From contig QFPD01000005.1 of the NCBI GenBank assembly GCA_003248845.1, positions 1 through 18,826 on the forward strand: a stretch of 18,826 nucleotides of DNA, given 5' to 3'. This document shows positions 1-7,627 of this stretch, piece by piece. The DNA is from Microbacterium sp. GTDB taxonomy: Bacteria > Actinomycetota > Actinomycetes > Actinomycetales > Microbacteriaceae. The notes beneath the pieces are model-generated. The model made no database searches. It was not told the DNA's origin and saw only the letters and a list, made by a program, of their open reading frames with translations. A program made the translations under genes and the position numbers. Within the stretch, counting starts at the first letter, position 1. Each line of letters starts with the position of its first letter.

Positions 1-1120
1 CGGAGACAAGTACGGTCGCCGCGTCGTCCTCATGATCACCCTGATCCTGATGGGCATCGCGACGACGCTCGTCGGCCTCCTGCCGACATACACCACGATC
101 GGCATCGCGGCCCCGATCCTGCTGATCCTGCTCCGCATCCTGCAGGGCGTCTCCGCCGGAGGCGAGTGGGGCGGGGCGGTCCTCATGGCCGTCGAGCACG
201 CGCCCCGCGCGAAGCGCGGCCTCTTCGGCGCGTCGCCGCAGATGGGTGTGCCGCTCGGTCTGCTCCTCGCGTCCGGCATCCTCGCGCTCATGGCGCTGAT
301 CGCGCCCGGTGAGGCCTTTCTGCAGTGGGGCTGGCGCGTGCCGTTCCTGCTGTCGTTCGTCCTGATCATCATCGGCTACTACGTGCGTCGGCGCGTCGAG
401 GAGAGCCCGGTGTTCACCGAGCTCGCCGAGCGCAAGGAGGAGACGCGGATGCCGATCGTCCAGCTCTTCCGCAAGCACGCCCTGCTCGTGATCATCGCCG
501 CGCTCGTCTTCGCGGGCAACAACGCGGTCGGCTACATGACCACCGGCGGGTACATCCAGCGCTACGCCACCGACCCCAAGGGCCCGATCGGCCTCGCTAC
601 AGCTGACGTGCTGGGCGCCGTCACCCTCTCGGCCGTCACGTGGCTGCTGTTCACGTTCCTGTCGGGGTGGATCTCCGACCGCATCGGTCGGCGTACGACC
701 TACATCGCAGGCTGGATCATGCAGCTCGTCGGCGTCTTCCTCCTTTTCCCGCTCGTGAACACGGGTTCGATCGTCATGCTGACCCTCGGCCTCGTGATCC
801 TCACCGTCGGCCTCGGCTTCACGTACGGGCCGCAGGCGGCGCTGTACGCGGAGCTCTTCCCGGCATCCATCCGCTTCTCGGGCGTCTCGATCTCGTACGC
901 GATCGGTGCGATCCTCGGTGGCGCGTTCGCTCCGACGATCGCGCAGGCGATCGTGCAGGCGACCGGTTCCACGGTCGGCGTCACGTGGTACCTCGCCGGC
1001 ATGACGGCGCTCGGCCTCATCGCCACGCTGCTGCTGCGCGACCGCAGCGGCATCCCGCTCGGGCCCGACCACGAGACCGAGCAGGCGAAGAGTCCGATCT
1101 ACGGAGTCACGCAGGCCTGA
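1..1120 (+). CDS. MFS transporter, metabolite:H+ symporter (MHS) type, 5'-truncated
   Basis: This is a proton-coupled importer of a small organic acid in the cytoplasmic membrane. The reading frame is open from base 2, and the visible 372 residues begin with GDKYGRR, the conserved loop 2-3 motif of the MFS. The first roughly 60-80 residues therefore lie outside the window, and the ATG at 32 is internal. A second copy of the loop motif (SDRIGRR) follows in the C-terminal half, and hydrophobic helices fill the rest. The segment LQGVSAGGEWGGAVLMAVE is typical of the MHS branch (shikimate, proline/betaine and alpha-ketoglutarate porters). The gene converges on an IclR regulator, beyond which lies an aromatic hydroxylase, so an aromatic or hydroxyaromatic acid is the likely substrate. 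Family assignment is firm; the substrate is inference. Confidence 0.9.
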   Translation, partial: GDKYGRRVVLMITLILMGIATTLVGLLPTYTTIGIAAPILLILLRILQGVSAGGEWGGAVLMAVEHAPRAKRGLFGASPQMGVPLGLLLASGILALMALIAPGEAFLQWGWRVPFLLSFVLIIIGYYVRRRVEESPVFTELAERKEETRMPIVQLFRKHALLVIIAALVFAGNNAVGYMTTGGYIQRYATDPKGPIGLATADVLGAVTLSAVTWLLFTFLSGWISDRIGRRTTYIAGWIMQLVGVFLLFPLVNTGSIVMLTLGLVILTVGLGFTYGPQAALYAELFPASIRFSGVSISYAIGAILGGAFAPTIAQAIVQATGSTVGVTWYLAGMTALGLIATLLLRDRSGIPLGPDHETEQAKSPIYGVTQA

Positions 1121-1126
1121 TCGCGA

Positions 1127-1164
1127 CGAGGGGATGCCGGGGCGTGCGCCTCGGCATCCCCTCG
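1127..1164. terminator. Bidirectional hairpin between convergent genes
   Basis: A perfect 13-bp stem, CGAGGGGATGCCG paired with CGGCATCCCCTCG, has a 12-base loop. It starts 6 bases after the transporter stop and ends 34 bases before the iclR stop. There is no clear U-tract on either side, as is usual for high-GC actinobacterial terminators. Both arms contain the GGATGCC heptamer that recurs through the window. Confidence 0.6.
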
Positions 1165-1198
1165 GGCGTGGGTGTGCGCGTTCGGTCGGAGCGCGACG

Positions 1199-1909
1199 CT
1201 ACCCGCCGAGCGCGCCGCGGATCGCCGCGGCGGAGAGTTCGAGCCTCGCCGCGAGCGCGGCCGGGTCGGCGGCGGTTCCGACGTGGACGACGGCGATCGC
1301 CGCGGGGCGATGCGGTCGCTGCGAGCCGCGCAGCCGCAGCGGCACCGCGACGGCCTGGACTGTCGGGATCACCTCGTCGTGGCTCGTCGCATAGCCGCGT
1401 TCGCGCGCCTCGGCGATCTGGGCGCGCAGCGCCGGCGCCGGATCGACGGGCCAGTCGGCCTCGGGGAGGGCAGCGAGGATCGCCTTGCTCGGCGCGCCCA
1501 CCGTGATGGAGTGCCGCGCGCCGGGCCGCTGCGCGACCGACGCGATCGCGTGGCGCGGCTCGACGCTCGCGAGCGTGATGCACTCCTCGCGGTCGAGGAC
1601 CGCGAGGAAGCATGTCATGCCGAGTTCGTTGGCCACCGCAGTCAGCTCGGGCAGCGCCTCGGCCTGCAGGTCGTGCGCGACGCCCGCCGCGAGCGCCGCG
1701 ATCCGCGCGCCCAGAGCGAGCCGCCCGCTGGCGTCGCGGGAGACGAGGGCGTGGTCCTCGAGCGTTCGCAGCAGGCGGTAGGCGATCGAGCGGTGCACCC
1801 CCAGCTCGGCCGCGACCTCGTCGATCGTGAGGGGCGTGCGCGCGTCGGAGAGGATCTCCAGGATCCGGATGCCGCGACTGAGCGTCTGCGAGGCGGGTGC
1901 TTGTGTCAT
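1199..1909 (-). CDS. IclR-family transcriptional regulator
   Basis: A 236-residue DNA-binding regulator. The N-terminal winged helix-turn-helix is at about residues 12-70 (LSRGIRILEILSD, then LGVHRSIAYRLLRTLE). The IclR effector-binding domain fills the rest, with the motifs AHDLQAEALPEL, ITVGAPSKAILAALPE and GYATSHDEV. I chose the ATG at 1909 because AAGGA lies 8-9 bases upstream; an in-frame extension to 2041 would run through the operators and has no family match. IclR proteins commonly control degradation of aromatic acids. This one is divergent from the flavin hydroxylase, with two dyads between them, and convergent with the transporter. It probably responds to the hydroxylase substrate or a metabolite of it. 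Whether it activates or represses cannot be read from the sequence. Confidence 0.93.
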   Translation of the reverse strand: MTQAPASQTLSRGIRILEILSDARTPLTIDEVAAELGVHRSIAYRLLRTLEDHALVSRDASGRLALGARIAALAAGVAHDLQAEALPELTAVANELGMTCFLAVLDREECITLASVEPRHAIASVAQRPGARHSITVGAPSKAILAALPEADWPVDPAPALRAQIAEARERGYATSHDEVIPTVQAVAVPLRLRGSQRPHRPAAIAVVHVGTAADPAALAARLELSAAAIRGALGG

Positions 1910-1919
1910 GGCATCCTTT

Positions 1920-1929
1920 TCGTATACGA
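1920..1929. promoter_or_regulatory. Short palindrome TCGTATACGA
   Basis: A perfect 10-bp palindrome just upstream of the iclR ribosome binding site. Its GTATAC core resembles operators bound by some GntR-type regulators, and on the minus strand TATACG could also be read as a -10 element. It may mark a second regulator or the iclR promoter. The call is tentative. Confidence 0.3.
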
Positions 1930-1931
1930 TC

Positions 1932-1948
1932 TGTTCAATAGTAGAACG
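1932..1948. promoter_or_regulatory. Upstream IclR operator candidate (imperfect dyad)
   Basis: GTTC and GAAC arms are separated by 7 bases (1933-1947) and repeat the half-sites of the stronger palindrome downstream. The centres are about 20 bp apart, two helical turns, so two regulator dimers could sit on the same face. It overlaps the position expected for the -35 element of the hydroxylase promoter. Confidence 0.55.
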
Positions 1949-1949
1949 T

Positions 1950-1970
1950 TGTGTTCTAATATAGAACACA
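1950..1970. promoter_or_regulatory. IclR operator candidate, near-perfect 21-bp palindrome
   Basis: Arms TGTGTTCTA (1950-1958) and TAGAACACA (1962-1970) are perfect inverted repeats around a 3-base centre. The palindrome lies in the 114-bp divergent gap between iclR and the hydroxylase and contains TAATAT (1957-1962), a good -10 hexamer for the rightward promoter. Size and symmetry suit an IclR-family operator. Binding here would directly affect RNA polymerase at the hydroxylase promoter. Confidence 0.7.
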
Positions 1971-2023
1971 TGCTCCGCGACAGCAACCCTCGACATCGCC
2001 GTCCGAGGAAGGGATCGACAACG

Positions 2024-3895
2024 ATGCAGTTCCACCACCACGGGTACGTCTCAGCCGACCCGCGCGTCCAGTCCGCTGCCGGAACCGGGATCGACCGCCC
2101 CGTGGAGATTCCCGACGAGGTCGACGTCCTGATCGTCGGGTCCGGGCCCGCAGGCATGCTGCTCGCGGCCCAGCTCTCGCAGTATCCGGGTGTCGTGACG
2201 CGCATCGTCGAGCGCCGCGACGGCCGCCTCGCGATCGGTCAGGCCGACGGCATCCAGCCGCGCAGCGTCGAGACGTTCCAGGCTTTCGGCTTCGCTGAGC
2301 GGATCGTCGCCGAGGCCTACAACATCGGCTGGATGAACTTCTGGGGCCCCGACCCCGCGGATCCGAGCCGCATCGTCCGGCGCTCGCGCACGGCTGATTA
2401 CGCGTACGACATCAGCGAGTTCCCGCACCTCATCGTCAATCAGGCCCGTGTGCTCGACTACTTCGCCGAGGCCGCCGCACACGGGCCCGGCCGCATCGTG
2501 CCGGACTACGGTGTGGAGTTCCTCGGACTCACCGTGCCGGGCGACGAGAGCGCCCCGGTGGAGGTGCGCCTGAAGGATGCCGCCGGCGCCGAACGCACGA
2601 TCCGCGCGCGCTACGTCGTCGGCTGCGACGGCGCGCGCAGCCGCGTGCGCGCGGAGATCGGGCGGGTGCACGTCGGTGACATCTCGCAGCACGCGTGGGG
2701 CGTCATGGACGTGCTCGTCGAGACCGACTTCCCCGACTGGCGCATCAAGTGCGCGATCAACGCCGAGGCGGGCAACATCCTGCACATCCCGCGCGAGGGC
2801 GGCTACCTCAGTCGCGTGTACGTCGACCTCGGTGCGGTCGCCGCAGACGACGACCACCGCGTGCGGCAGACGCCGATCGAGGAGATCATCCGCCGCGCGA
2901 ACGAGATCCTCCACCCCTACACGCTCGACGTGCGGGAGGTCGCCTGGCACAGCGTCTACGAGGTCGGCCACCGGGTCACCGACGGCTTCGACGACGCGCA
3001 CGGCACCGACCGCCTCCCGCGGGTCTTCCTCACCGGCGATGCATGCCACACCCACAGCGCGAAGGCAGGGCAGGGGATGAACGTCTCGATGCAGGACGGC
3101 TTCAACCTCGGATGGAAGCTCGGCTCGGTCGTGTCGGGCCTCGCCCCGGCATCCCTCTTGTCGACGTATGCCGCCGAGCGTCGCCCGGTCGCGCAGCAGC
3201 TCATCGACTTCGACAAGGAATGGTCGAGCCTCATGGCGCGAAAGCCCGAAGAGATCAGCGACCCCGAGGACCTCGCCACCTACTACCTCGCGACGGCCGA
3301 GTTCCCCTCCGGATTCATGACGCAGTACGCGGCGGACGGGGGCATCGTCGCGGGTGCCGGGCACCAGGACCTCGCGACGGGATTCCCGATCGGCAAGCGC
3401 TTCAAGAGCGCGCCCGTCACGCTCGCGGCGGACGGCAACGTCGTGCACCTCGGGCACCACGCGAAGGCCGACGGTCGCTGGCGGATCTACGCCTTCGCGG
3501 ATGCCGCAGGCACGGCGCTCGCCGATTTCGCGGCCTGGCTCGGCGACGCGCCGGGTTCACCCGTCGTGCGGCACACGCCCGCCGGAGCCGACATCGACGC
3601 CGTCTTCGACGCGAAGGTGATCTACCCGGGGGGCTACGACGAGATCGACGTCACGCGGGTACCGGCGATCTTCCGTCCGCGCACGGGCCCGCTGCACCTC
3701 ACCGACTGGGAGAAGGTCTTCGCCGCCGCACCCAACCGCTGGAACGAGACCGACATCTTCGCCGAGCGCGGCCTCTCACGAGGGGGCGTCGTCGTGGTCG
3801 TCCGGCCCGACCAGTACGTCGCCGCCGTGCTTCCCCTCGAGGCGACGGACGAACTGGCCGCCTTCTTCGACGCCTGGCTGCTGCCGCAGGGCTGA
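2024..3895 (+). CDS. FAD-dependent aromatic hydroxylase, phenol 2-/3-hydroxybenzoate 4-monooxygenase class
   Basis: A 623-residue single-component flavoprotein monooxygenase expected to hydroxylate a phenolic ring with NADPH and O2. Seen in order: the Rossmann dinucleotide site GSGPAG (residues 39-44), the DG motif CDGARSR (201-207), the GD motif GDACHTHSAKAGQGMN (338-353) that contacts the FAD ribityl chain, and a C-terminal thioredoxin-like region (about 440-620) typical of the phenol hydroxylase dimerisation domain. Length matches the phenol hydroxylase/MobA group rather than the roughly 400-residue PobA group. The ATG at 2024 has GAGGAAGGG about 10 bases upstream; the longer open frame only runs antisense to iclR. 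3-Hydroxybenzoate to protocatechuate is the best guess for the reaction. No ring-cleavage gene is visible, so the product is unproven. Confidence 0.9.
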   Translation: MQFHHHGYVSADPRVQSAAGTGIDRPVEIPDEVDVLIVGSGPAGMLLAAQLSQYPGVVTRIVERRDGRLAIGQADGIQPRSVETFQAFGFAERIVAEAYNIGWMNFWGPDPADPSRIVRRSRTADYAYDISEFPHLIVNQARVLDYFAEAAAHGPGRIVPDYGVEFLGLTVPGDESAPVEVRLKDAAGAERTIRARYVVGCDGARSRVRAEIGRVHVGDISQHAWGVMDVLVETDFPDWRIKCAINAEAGNILHIPREGGYLSRVYVDLGAVAADDDHRVRQTPIEEIIRRANEILHPYTLDVREVAWHSVYEVGHRVTDGFDDAHGTDRLPRVFLTGDACHTHSAKAGQGMNVSMQDGFNLGWKLGSVVSGLAPASLLSTYAAERRPVAQQLIDFDKEWSSLMARKPEEISDPEDLATYYLATAEFPSGFMTQYAADGGIVAGAGHQDLATGFPIGKRFKSAPVTLAADGNVVHLGHHAKADGRWRIYAFADAAGTALADFAAWLGDAPGSPVVRHTPAGADIDAVFDAKVIYPGGYDEIDVTRVPAIFRPRTGPLHLTDWEKVFAAAPNRWNETDIFAERGLSRGGVVVVVRPDQYVAAVLPLEATDELAAFFDAWLLPQG

Positions 3896-3914
3896 CCCGG
3901 CCGCGCGATCGCTC

Positions 3915-5669
3915 TCAGTCGGCCTGGTCGACGCCGCGCAACCGCAGTTCGTCGATGTCGAGGTGGCCCTCGATCCGTCGGACGACGAGGTCGTCGATCG
4001 TGCCCTCGCGCCGCAACCGCTGCAGCACGGCGCGCTTGCGGTCGAGCACGGCCAGGCGCAGCCGCGTCGCCTCCTCGTGCCGGGTGATGGGCGAGCGCTG
4101 GGTCAGGTCGATGTCGTCGCTCGTCGCGATCATCTCGAGCGGCGAGGTCGGCGAGGCGGCAGCCGCCACTCCGCCCTCGGCGGTGGCAGCCCCGCCGCCC
4201 GCGGCGGCGCCCGTCGCGCCACGCCCGTCGTCCGGTGTCGCGAGCATGCTCTCGAGCTCGGCGATGGATGCCGCGTCGGCGCGGCTCTGCCGGGCGTAAG
4301 CGCGGGCGTTGGCGAGCTCGAGGTACTCGTAGGTCTCGCGACGCGCACGGTCGCGCACCTCGTCGCTGATGCCGTGCTCGGCGGCGAGGTCATCGAGCGC
4401 GGCGACAGCCGCGCCCGTGATCGTGCGCTGCGCCAGCTCGTACTCCTCCGCCGCGGTCTCATCCTGCGGCAGACGCGCCCAGCGCACGATCGCGGGCAGG
4501 AGCGGCCCCTGTACGAGCAGGCTCAGGAGGATCACCCCGCCGGTCACGAACACGACGATGTCGCGGCCGGTGAGTTCGCCGATGCCCGCGATGGATGCCG
4601 GCACCGAGAGCGCGATCGCGAGCGAGACGGCGCCGCGGAAACCGGCGAACGTGTTGACCACGCGTCCGCGGTGATGGCCGAAGCGCGGGGCTCCCGGCGG
4701 TCGCGAGAATGGCGCGGACAACGTCTGGAATAGATACCGGACGACGATCAGCGCGACCCACGTTGCGAGCGTGATCGCGACGAGGATGCCGAGCTGCCGG
4801 GCCGGCACGTCGTGCACGACGTACTGCACTTCGAGCCCGATGAGGACGAACAACGCCCCGTTGAGCAGGTAGACGCCGAACGGCCACGCCGACAGCGCCT
4901 GGCGGCGCGACGTCGCGGTCGTGATGCGCGCGTGCGACCAGGCCACGATGAGTCCTGCGAAGACGACCGCCAGAACGCCCGAGGCGCCGATGAGCTCGGC
5001 GAGGAGGAAGGCGACGAACGGCACGAGCAGGAGCGTGGTGTTGATGACGAGCGCGTGGCTCGCGCGCCGCAGCGCCAGGTAGGCCAACGCCGCCACCGCG
5101 ATGCCGGCTGCGGCCCCGCCGAGGTACGAGAGGGCGATCATGCCCGTGATCGACCACCCTGTGACGTTCTCGCCGAGGGCGACCGAGAGGGCGATCGCGT
5201 AGAGCACGAGCGCCGTTCCGTCGTTCGTCAGGCTCTCGGCCTTGAGCTTCATGAACATGCGCTCCGGGAGCAGGCGCCCGAGGGCGGCGACCGCTGTGGC
5301 ATCCGGAGGCGCCACGGCGGCGCCGAGGAGGAGCGCCGTGTGGAAAGGCACCCCGAAGAGGGTCGCGATCCACGCCACGGCGAACGCCGACGCGACGACG
5401 AGGAGGGTCGACATCGGGACGATGTAGCGCAGCGATCGGCGGACGGCGCGCAGCGACGTCGTGAGGCTCTCCCAGAAGAGCATCACCGGCAGGAAGAGGA
5501 GAAGCACGGTCTCGGGCGGCAGTTGGATGTCGCGCAGCGCCGGGACGAACCCGAGCAGCAGCCCGATGACGACGAGCACGAGGGGAGTCGCGATCCGCAG
5601 GCGCGGCGCGAGCACCGTCCCGACCAGAATCGCGAGCCCCAGCAGGACCGTGACTTCGAGACCTTCCAT
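3915..5669 (-). CDS. Na+/H+ antiporter, CPA1 family
   Basis: A 584-residue monovalent cation/proton antiporter. About twelve hydrophobic segments fill residues 5-400. The conserved PPDATA (121-126) and ESLTNDGTA (145-153) include the ND pair of the CPA1 ion site. A cytoplasmic tail of about 180 residues follows. It holds charged helices and an Ala/Gly-rich linker (bases about 4150-4215), and probably has a regulatory role. The ATG at 5669 is chosen because GGGGAGGGA ends 5 bases before it; the GTG 21 bases upstream would put that ribosome binding site inside the gene. It lies 115 bp downstream of the thiamine-diphosphate enzyme on the same strand and may be co-transcribed. It converges on the hydroxylase with only 19 bases between the stops. 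Confidence 0.92.
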   Translation of the reverse strand: MEGLEVTVLLGLAILVGTVLAPRLRIATPLVLVVIGLLLGFVPALRDIQLPPETVLLLFLPVMLFWESLTTSLRAVRRSLRYIVPMSTLLVVASAFAVAWIATLFGVPFHTALLLGAAVAPPDATAVAALGRLLPERMFMKLKAESLTNDGTALVLYAIALSVALGENVTGWSITGMIALSYLGGAAAGIAVAALAYLALRRASHALVINTTLLLVPFVAFLLAELIGASGVLAVVFAGLIVAWSHARITTATSRRQALSAWPFGVYLLNGALFVLIGLEVQYVVHDVPARQLGILVAITLATWVALIVVRYLFQTLSAPFSRPPGAPRFGHHRGRVVNTFAGFRGAVSLAIALSVPASIAGIGELTGRDIVVFVTGGVILLSLLVQGPLLPAIVRWARLPQDETAAEEYELAQRTITGAAVAALDDLAAEHGISDEVRDRARRETYEYLELANARAYARQSRADAASIAELESMLATPDDGRGATGAAAGGGAATAEGGVAAAASPTSPLEMIATSDDIDLTQRSPITRHEEATRLRLAVLDRKRAVLQRLRREGTIDDLVVRRIEGHLDIDELRLRGVDQAD

Positions 5670-5685
5670 GGCATCCCTCCCCATC

Positions 5686-5698
5686 CACACTCAGTGTG
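5686..5698. promoter_or_regulatory. Small palindrome upstream of antiporter
   Basis: CACACT and AGTGTG arms flank a single base, about 17 bases upstream of the antiporter start codon. It could be an operator or a leader hairpin. No regulator can be assigned. Confidence 0.25.
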
Positions 5699-5784
5699 CG
5701 CTCAGGGATCAGCGTTCTGCCAGGCTCTCGCATTCCCCGCCGGGTCGTGCGCGGCGCCGGCGGGCCCGCCGAAGAAGCCGGGCG

Positions 5785-7458
5785 TCAGGAGTTCACGCGG
5801 ATGATCTCCTGCTGATACGGCGCGATGACGTCTCCCGAGATACGGCAGTCGAGGAGGAGATACGGCCGCTCGGATGCCGGGGTGGCTGTCCACTCGGCGA
5901 GCGCGTCGAGGTCGGCGAGGGTGCGGACGACCACTCCCCGGGCGCCCACGGACGCGGCGAGACCGGCGAAGTCGACCTCGGGGATCAGCATGGGCTCGCG
6001 GGCCAGGCCCTGCAGGCCGTAAAGGTTGACCTCGGCGCCGTAGGCCGCGTCGTTCCACACGACGGCGAGGCCGCGACCCCCCGCGACGCGCACCGCCGAC
6101 TCGAGATCCGCGAGAGCCATGAGTCCGCCGCCGTCGCCCGTGGAGAGGACGACCGTGGCCTCGGGCTTGGCGAGTGCGGCGCCGGGGACCGACGGGAACC
6201 CGAGGCCGATCGACTGATAGGCGGTGCCGACCATCATCATGCGATCGGGCGAGGCGACGGGCCAGTACATGTTCGCCCAGCCGAGGAAGTGGCCGCCGTC
6301 GGTCACGACGACGCGGTCGCGCGTCGAGGCATCTGACTCCATCAGCTCGCCGATCCGCACCGCGACCGAGCGCGGGTCGAGCCGGCCGTCGGCCGCGCGG
6401 GCCTCACCGGCTTCGCGGGTGCGGGCGGCGGCGACCTCGTCGGCGCGCAGCCAGCGCTCGCGGACCGACTCGTTCGGCAGGCGCTCGAGCAGCGCCTCCG
6501 CGACGACGCGCGCATCGCCGCGCACGAAGCCGCCCACGTGCGGATGGGTCGCCGCGGGGGCGATGTCGATCTGGACGACGCGCGTGCCGGGTGAGAAGAG
6601 CTGCCCGAAGCGCATCGTGAACTGATTGAGGCCGGCACCGAAGACGACCGCGACGTCGGCGGTGCCGATGAGCTCCATCGTGGCCTCGGCGCCGAAACCG
6701 CCTGTGACGCCGAGGTCGAACTCGGGGCGGGGGAAGATCCCGCGCCCGAGCGCGGTCGTCGCCGTCACGGCGCCGACCTGGTCGGCGAGGCGGCCGAGCG
6801 CGTCACCCGCGCCGGCGAGCCACGCGCCGCGGCCCGCGAGAAGGACCGGACGCTCGGCGGATGCCAGCGCGCGGGCGAGCTCGTCGACGGCCGCGGCGGC
6901 GAACGGCGACGCCGGGGCGAGCGGCTCAGGAAGGTGCGGTTCGGGGAGCGCTGCGGCAGCAGGGACCGCCCCTGCGTCGAGCTTGGCGACGTCGTAGGGG
7001 ATCGCGAGCACCGTGGGGACGCGGTAGGACAGGGCGTGCTCGATCGCGATGACGGTGGTCGCGGCGGCATCCGCTCGCCCGACGGTGTACGTGCGCGCAC
7101 CGACGGCGGAGGCGAGCGCGATCTGGTCGACGTCCCACGGGCGGGGGCCGGAGGTCGGCTCGTCGCCGACGACGAGGATGAGCGGCATGTGCGCCTGCAC
7201 GGCCTCGGCGAGGGCGGTCAGCGTGTTAGTGAAGCCTGCGCCGTACGTCGCGGTCGCCGCGGCGAGGCGTCCCGACGCGCGGAAGTAGGCGTCGGCGGCG
7301 ACGACGCCGCCCGCCTCGTGGCGCATCGCGGTGTACTGCACGTCGGTGGAACGCTCGAGAGCGTCGAGGAAGTGCGCGTTGCCGTTGCCCATGACACCGA
7401 AGACGTGGTCGACGTGGCGGGCGAGGGTCTGGGCGACGTGCGCGGAGACGGTGGGCAT
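5785..7458 (-). CDS. Thiamine-diphosphate-dependent enzyme, acetolactate synthase-like
   Basis: A 557-residue enzyme of the large POX/ALS/benzoylformate decarboxylase group. The N-terminal PYR domain carries the cofactor-activating glutamate (Glu48 in MRHEAGG). A central nucleotide-fold domain covers about residues 190-330. The C-terminal PP domain has GDG at 441-443 and Asn469 (VVWNDAAYG), the Mg2+/diphosphate motif with normal spacing. The ATG at 7458 has AGGAG 6 bases upstream and starts directly at the PYR domain (MPTVSAHVAQTLARH). Acetolactate synthase proper would have a small subunit next to it, and none is present. There is also no amino-acid biosynthesis gene nearby. The substrate is unknown; a 2-oxo acid decarboxylase or carboligase is likely. 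It precedes the antiporter on the same strand. Confidence 0.88.
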   Translation of the reverse strand: MPTVSAHVAQTLARHVDHVFGVMGNGNAHFLDALERSTDVQYTAMRHEAGGVVAADAYFRASGRLAAATATYGAGFTNTLTALAEAVQAHMPLILVVGDEPTSGPRPWDVDQIALASAVGARTYTVGRADAAATTVIAIEHALSYRVPTVLAIPYDVAKLDAGAVPAAAALPEPHLPEPLAPASPFAAAAVDELARALASAERPVLLAGRGAWLAGAGDALGRLADQVGAVTATTALGRGIFPRPEFDLGVTGGFGAEATMELIGTADVAVVFGAGLNQFTMRFGQLFSPGTRVVQIDIAPAATHPHVGGFVRGDARVVAEALLERLPNESVRERWLRADEVAAARTREAGEARAADGRLDPRSVAVRIGELMESDASTRDRVVVTDGGHFLGWANMYWPVASPDRMMMVGTAYQSIGLGFPSVPGAALAKPEATVVLSTGDGGGLMALADLESAVRVAGGRGLAVVWNDAAYGAEVNLYGLQGLAREPMLIPEVDFAGLAASVGARGVVVRTLADLDALAEWTATPASERPYLLLDCRISGDVIAPYQQEIIRVNS

Positions 7459-7525
7459 GGGGGCTCCTGGGAGGCGAGGACGGTGAGAGATTCCGTATAT
7501 GTCTCGCGTGCCCCTTTTTCGAGCA

Positions 7526-7549
7526 CCGGCGCGCGTCATCGCGCGCCGG
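7526..7549. other. Perfect GC hairpin in divergent gap
   Basis: A 10-bp perfect stem (CCGGCGCGCG paired with CGCGCGCCGG) with a 4-base loop lies between the thiamine enzyme and the winged-helix gene. A run of five T precedes it on the plus strand, so on the minus transcript it is followed by a short A-run rather than U. It may be an insulator, a bidirectional pause site or a leader structure. Confidence 0.4.
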
Positions 7550-7566
7550 ACCCTCCGATTGTAGCG

Positions 7567-7583
7567 AGGGCGGCCGCCGCCCT
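7567..7583. other. Second GC hairpin in the same gap
   Basis: A 7-bp perfect stem, AGGGCGG paired with CCGCCCT, has a 3-base loop. It lies about 45 bases upstream of the winged-helix gene start and could form in its 5' leader. No function can be assigned. Confidence 0.3.
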
Positions 7584-7627
7584 GCGCCTCCCCGTGCGGT
7601 GTCGGCGGGGCGGGCCATGATGGGGTG

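Noticed and set aside
1172..2023. In-frame N-terminal extension of the aromatic hydroxylase
   Set aside because: It runs antisense to iclR and through the operator region, has low-complexity Arg-rich sequence, and the ATG at 2024 has a good ribosome binding site next to the FAD motif.
4150..4215. Ala/Gly-rich low-complexity patch in the antiporter tail
   Set aside because: It is an in-frame flexible linker in a long coding gene, not a repeat element or frameshift.
5758..5771. Perfect 14-bp GC palindrome CGGCGGGCCCGCCG after the thiamine enzyme stop
   Set aside because: It has no loop, so the RNA hairpin would be short, and such palindromes are common at this base composition. Not called as a terminator.
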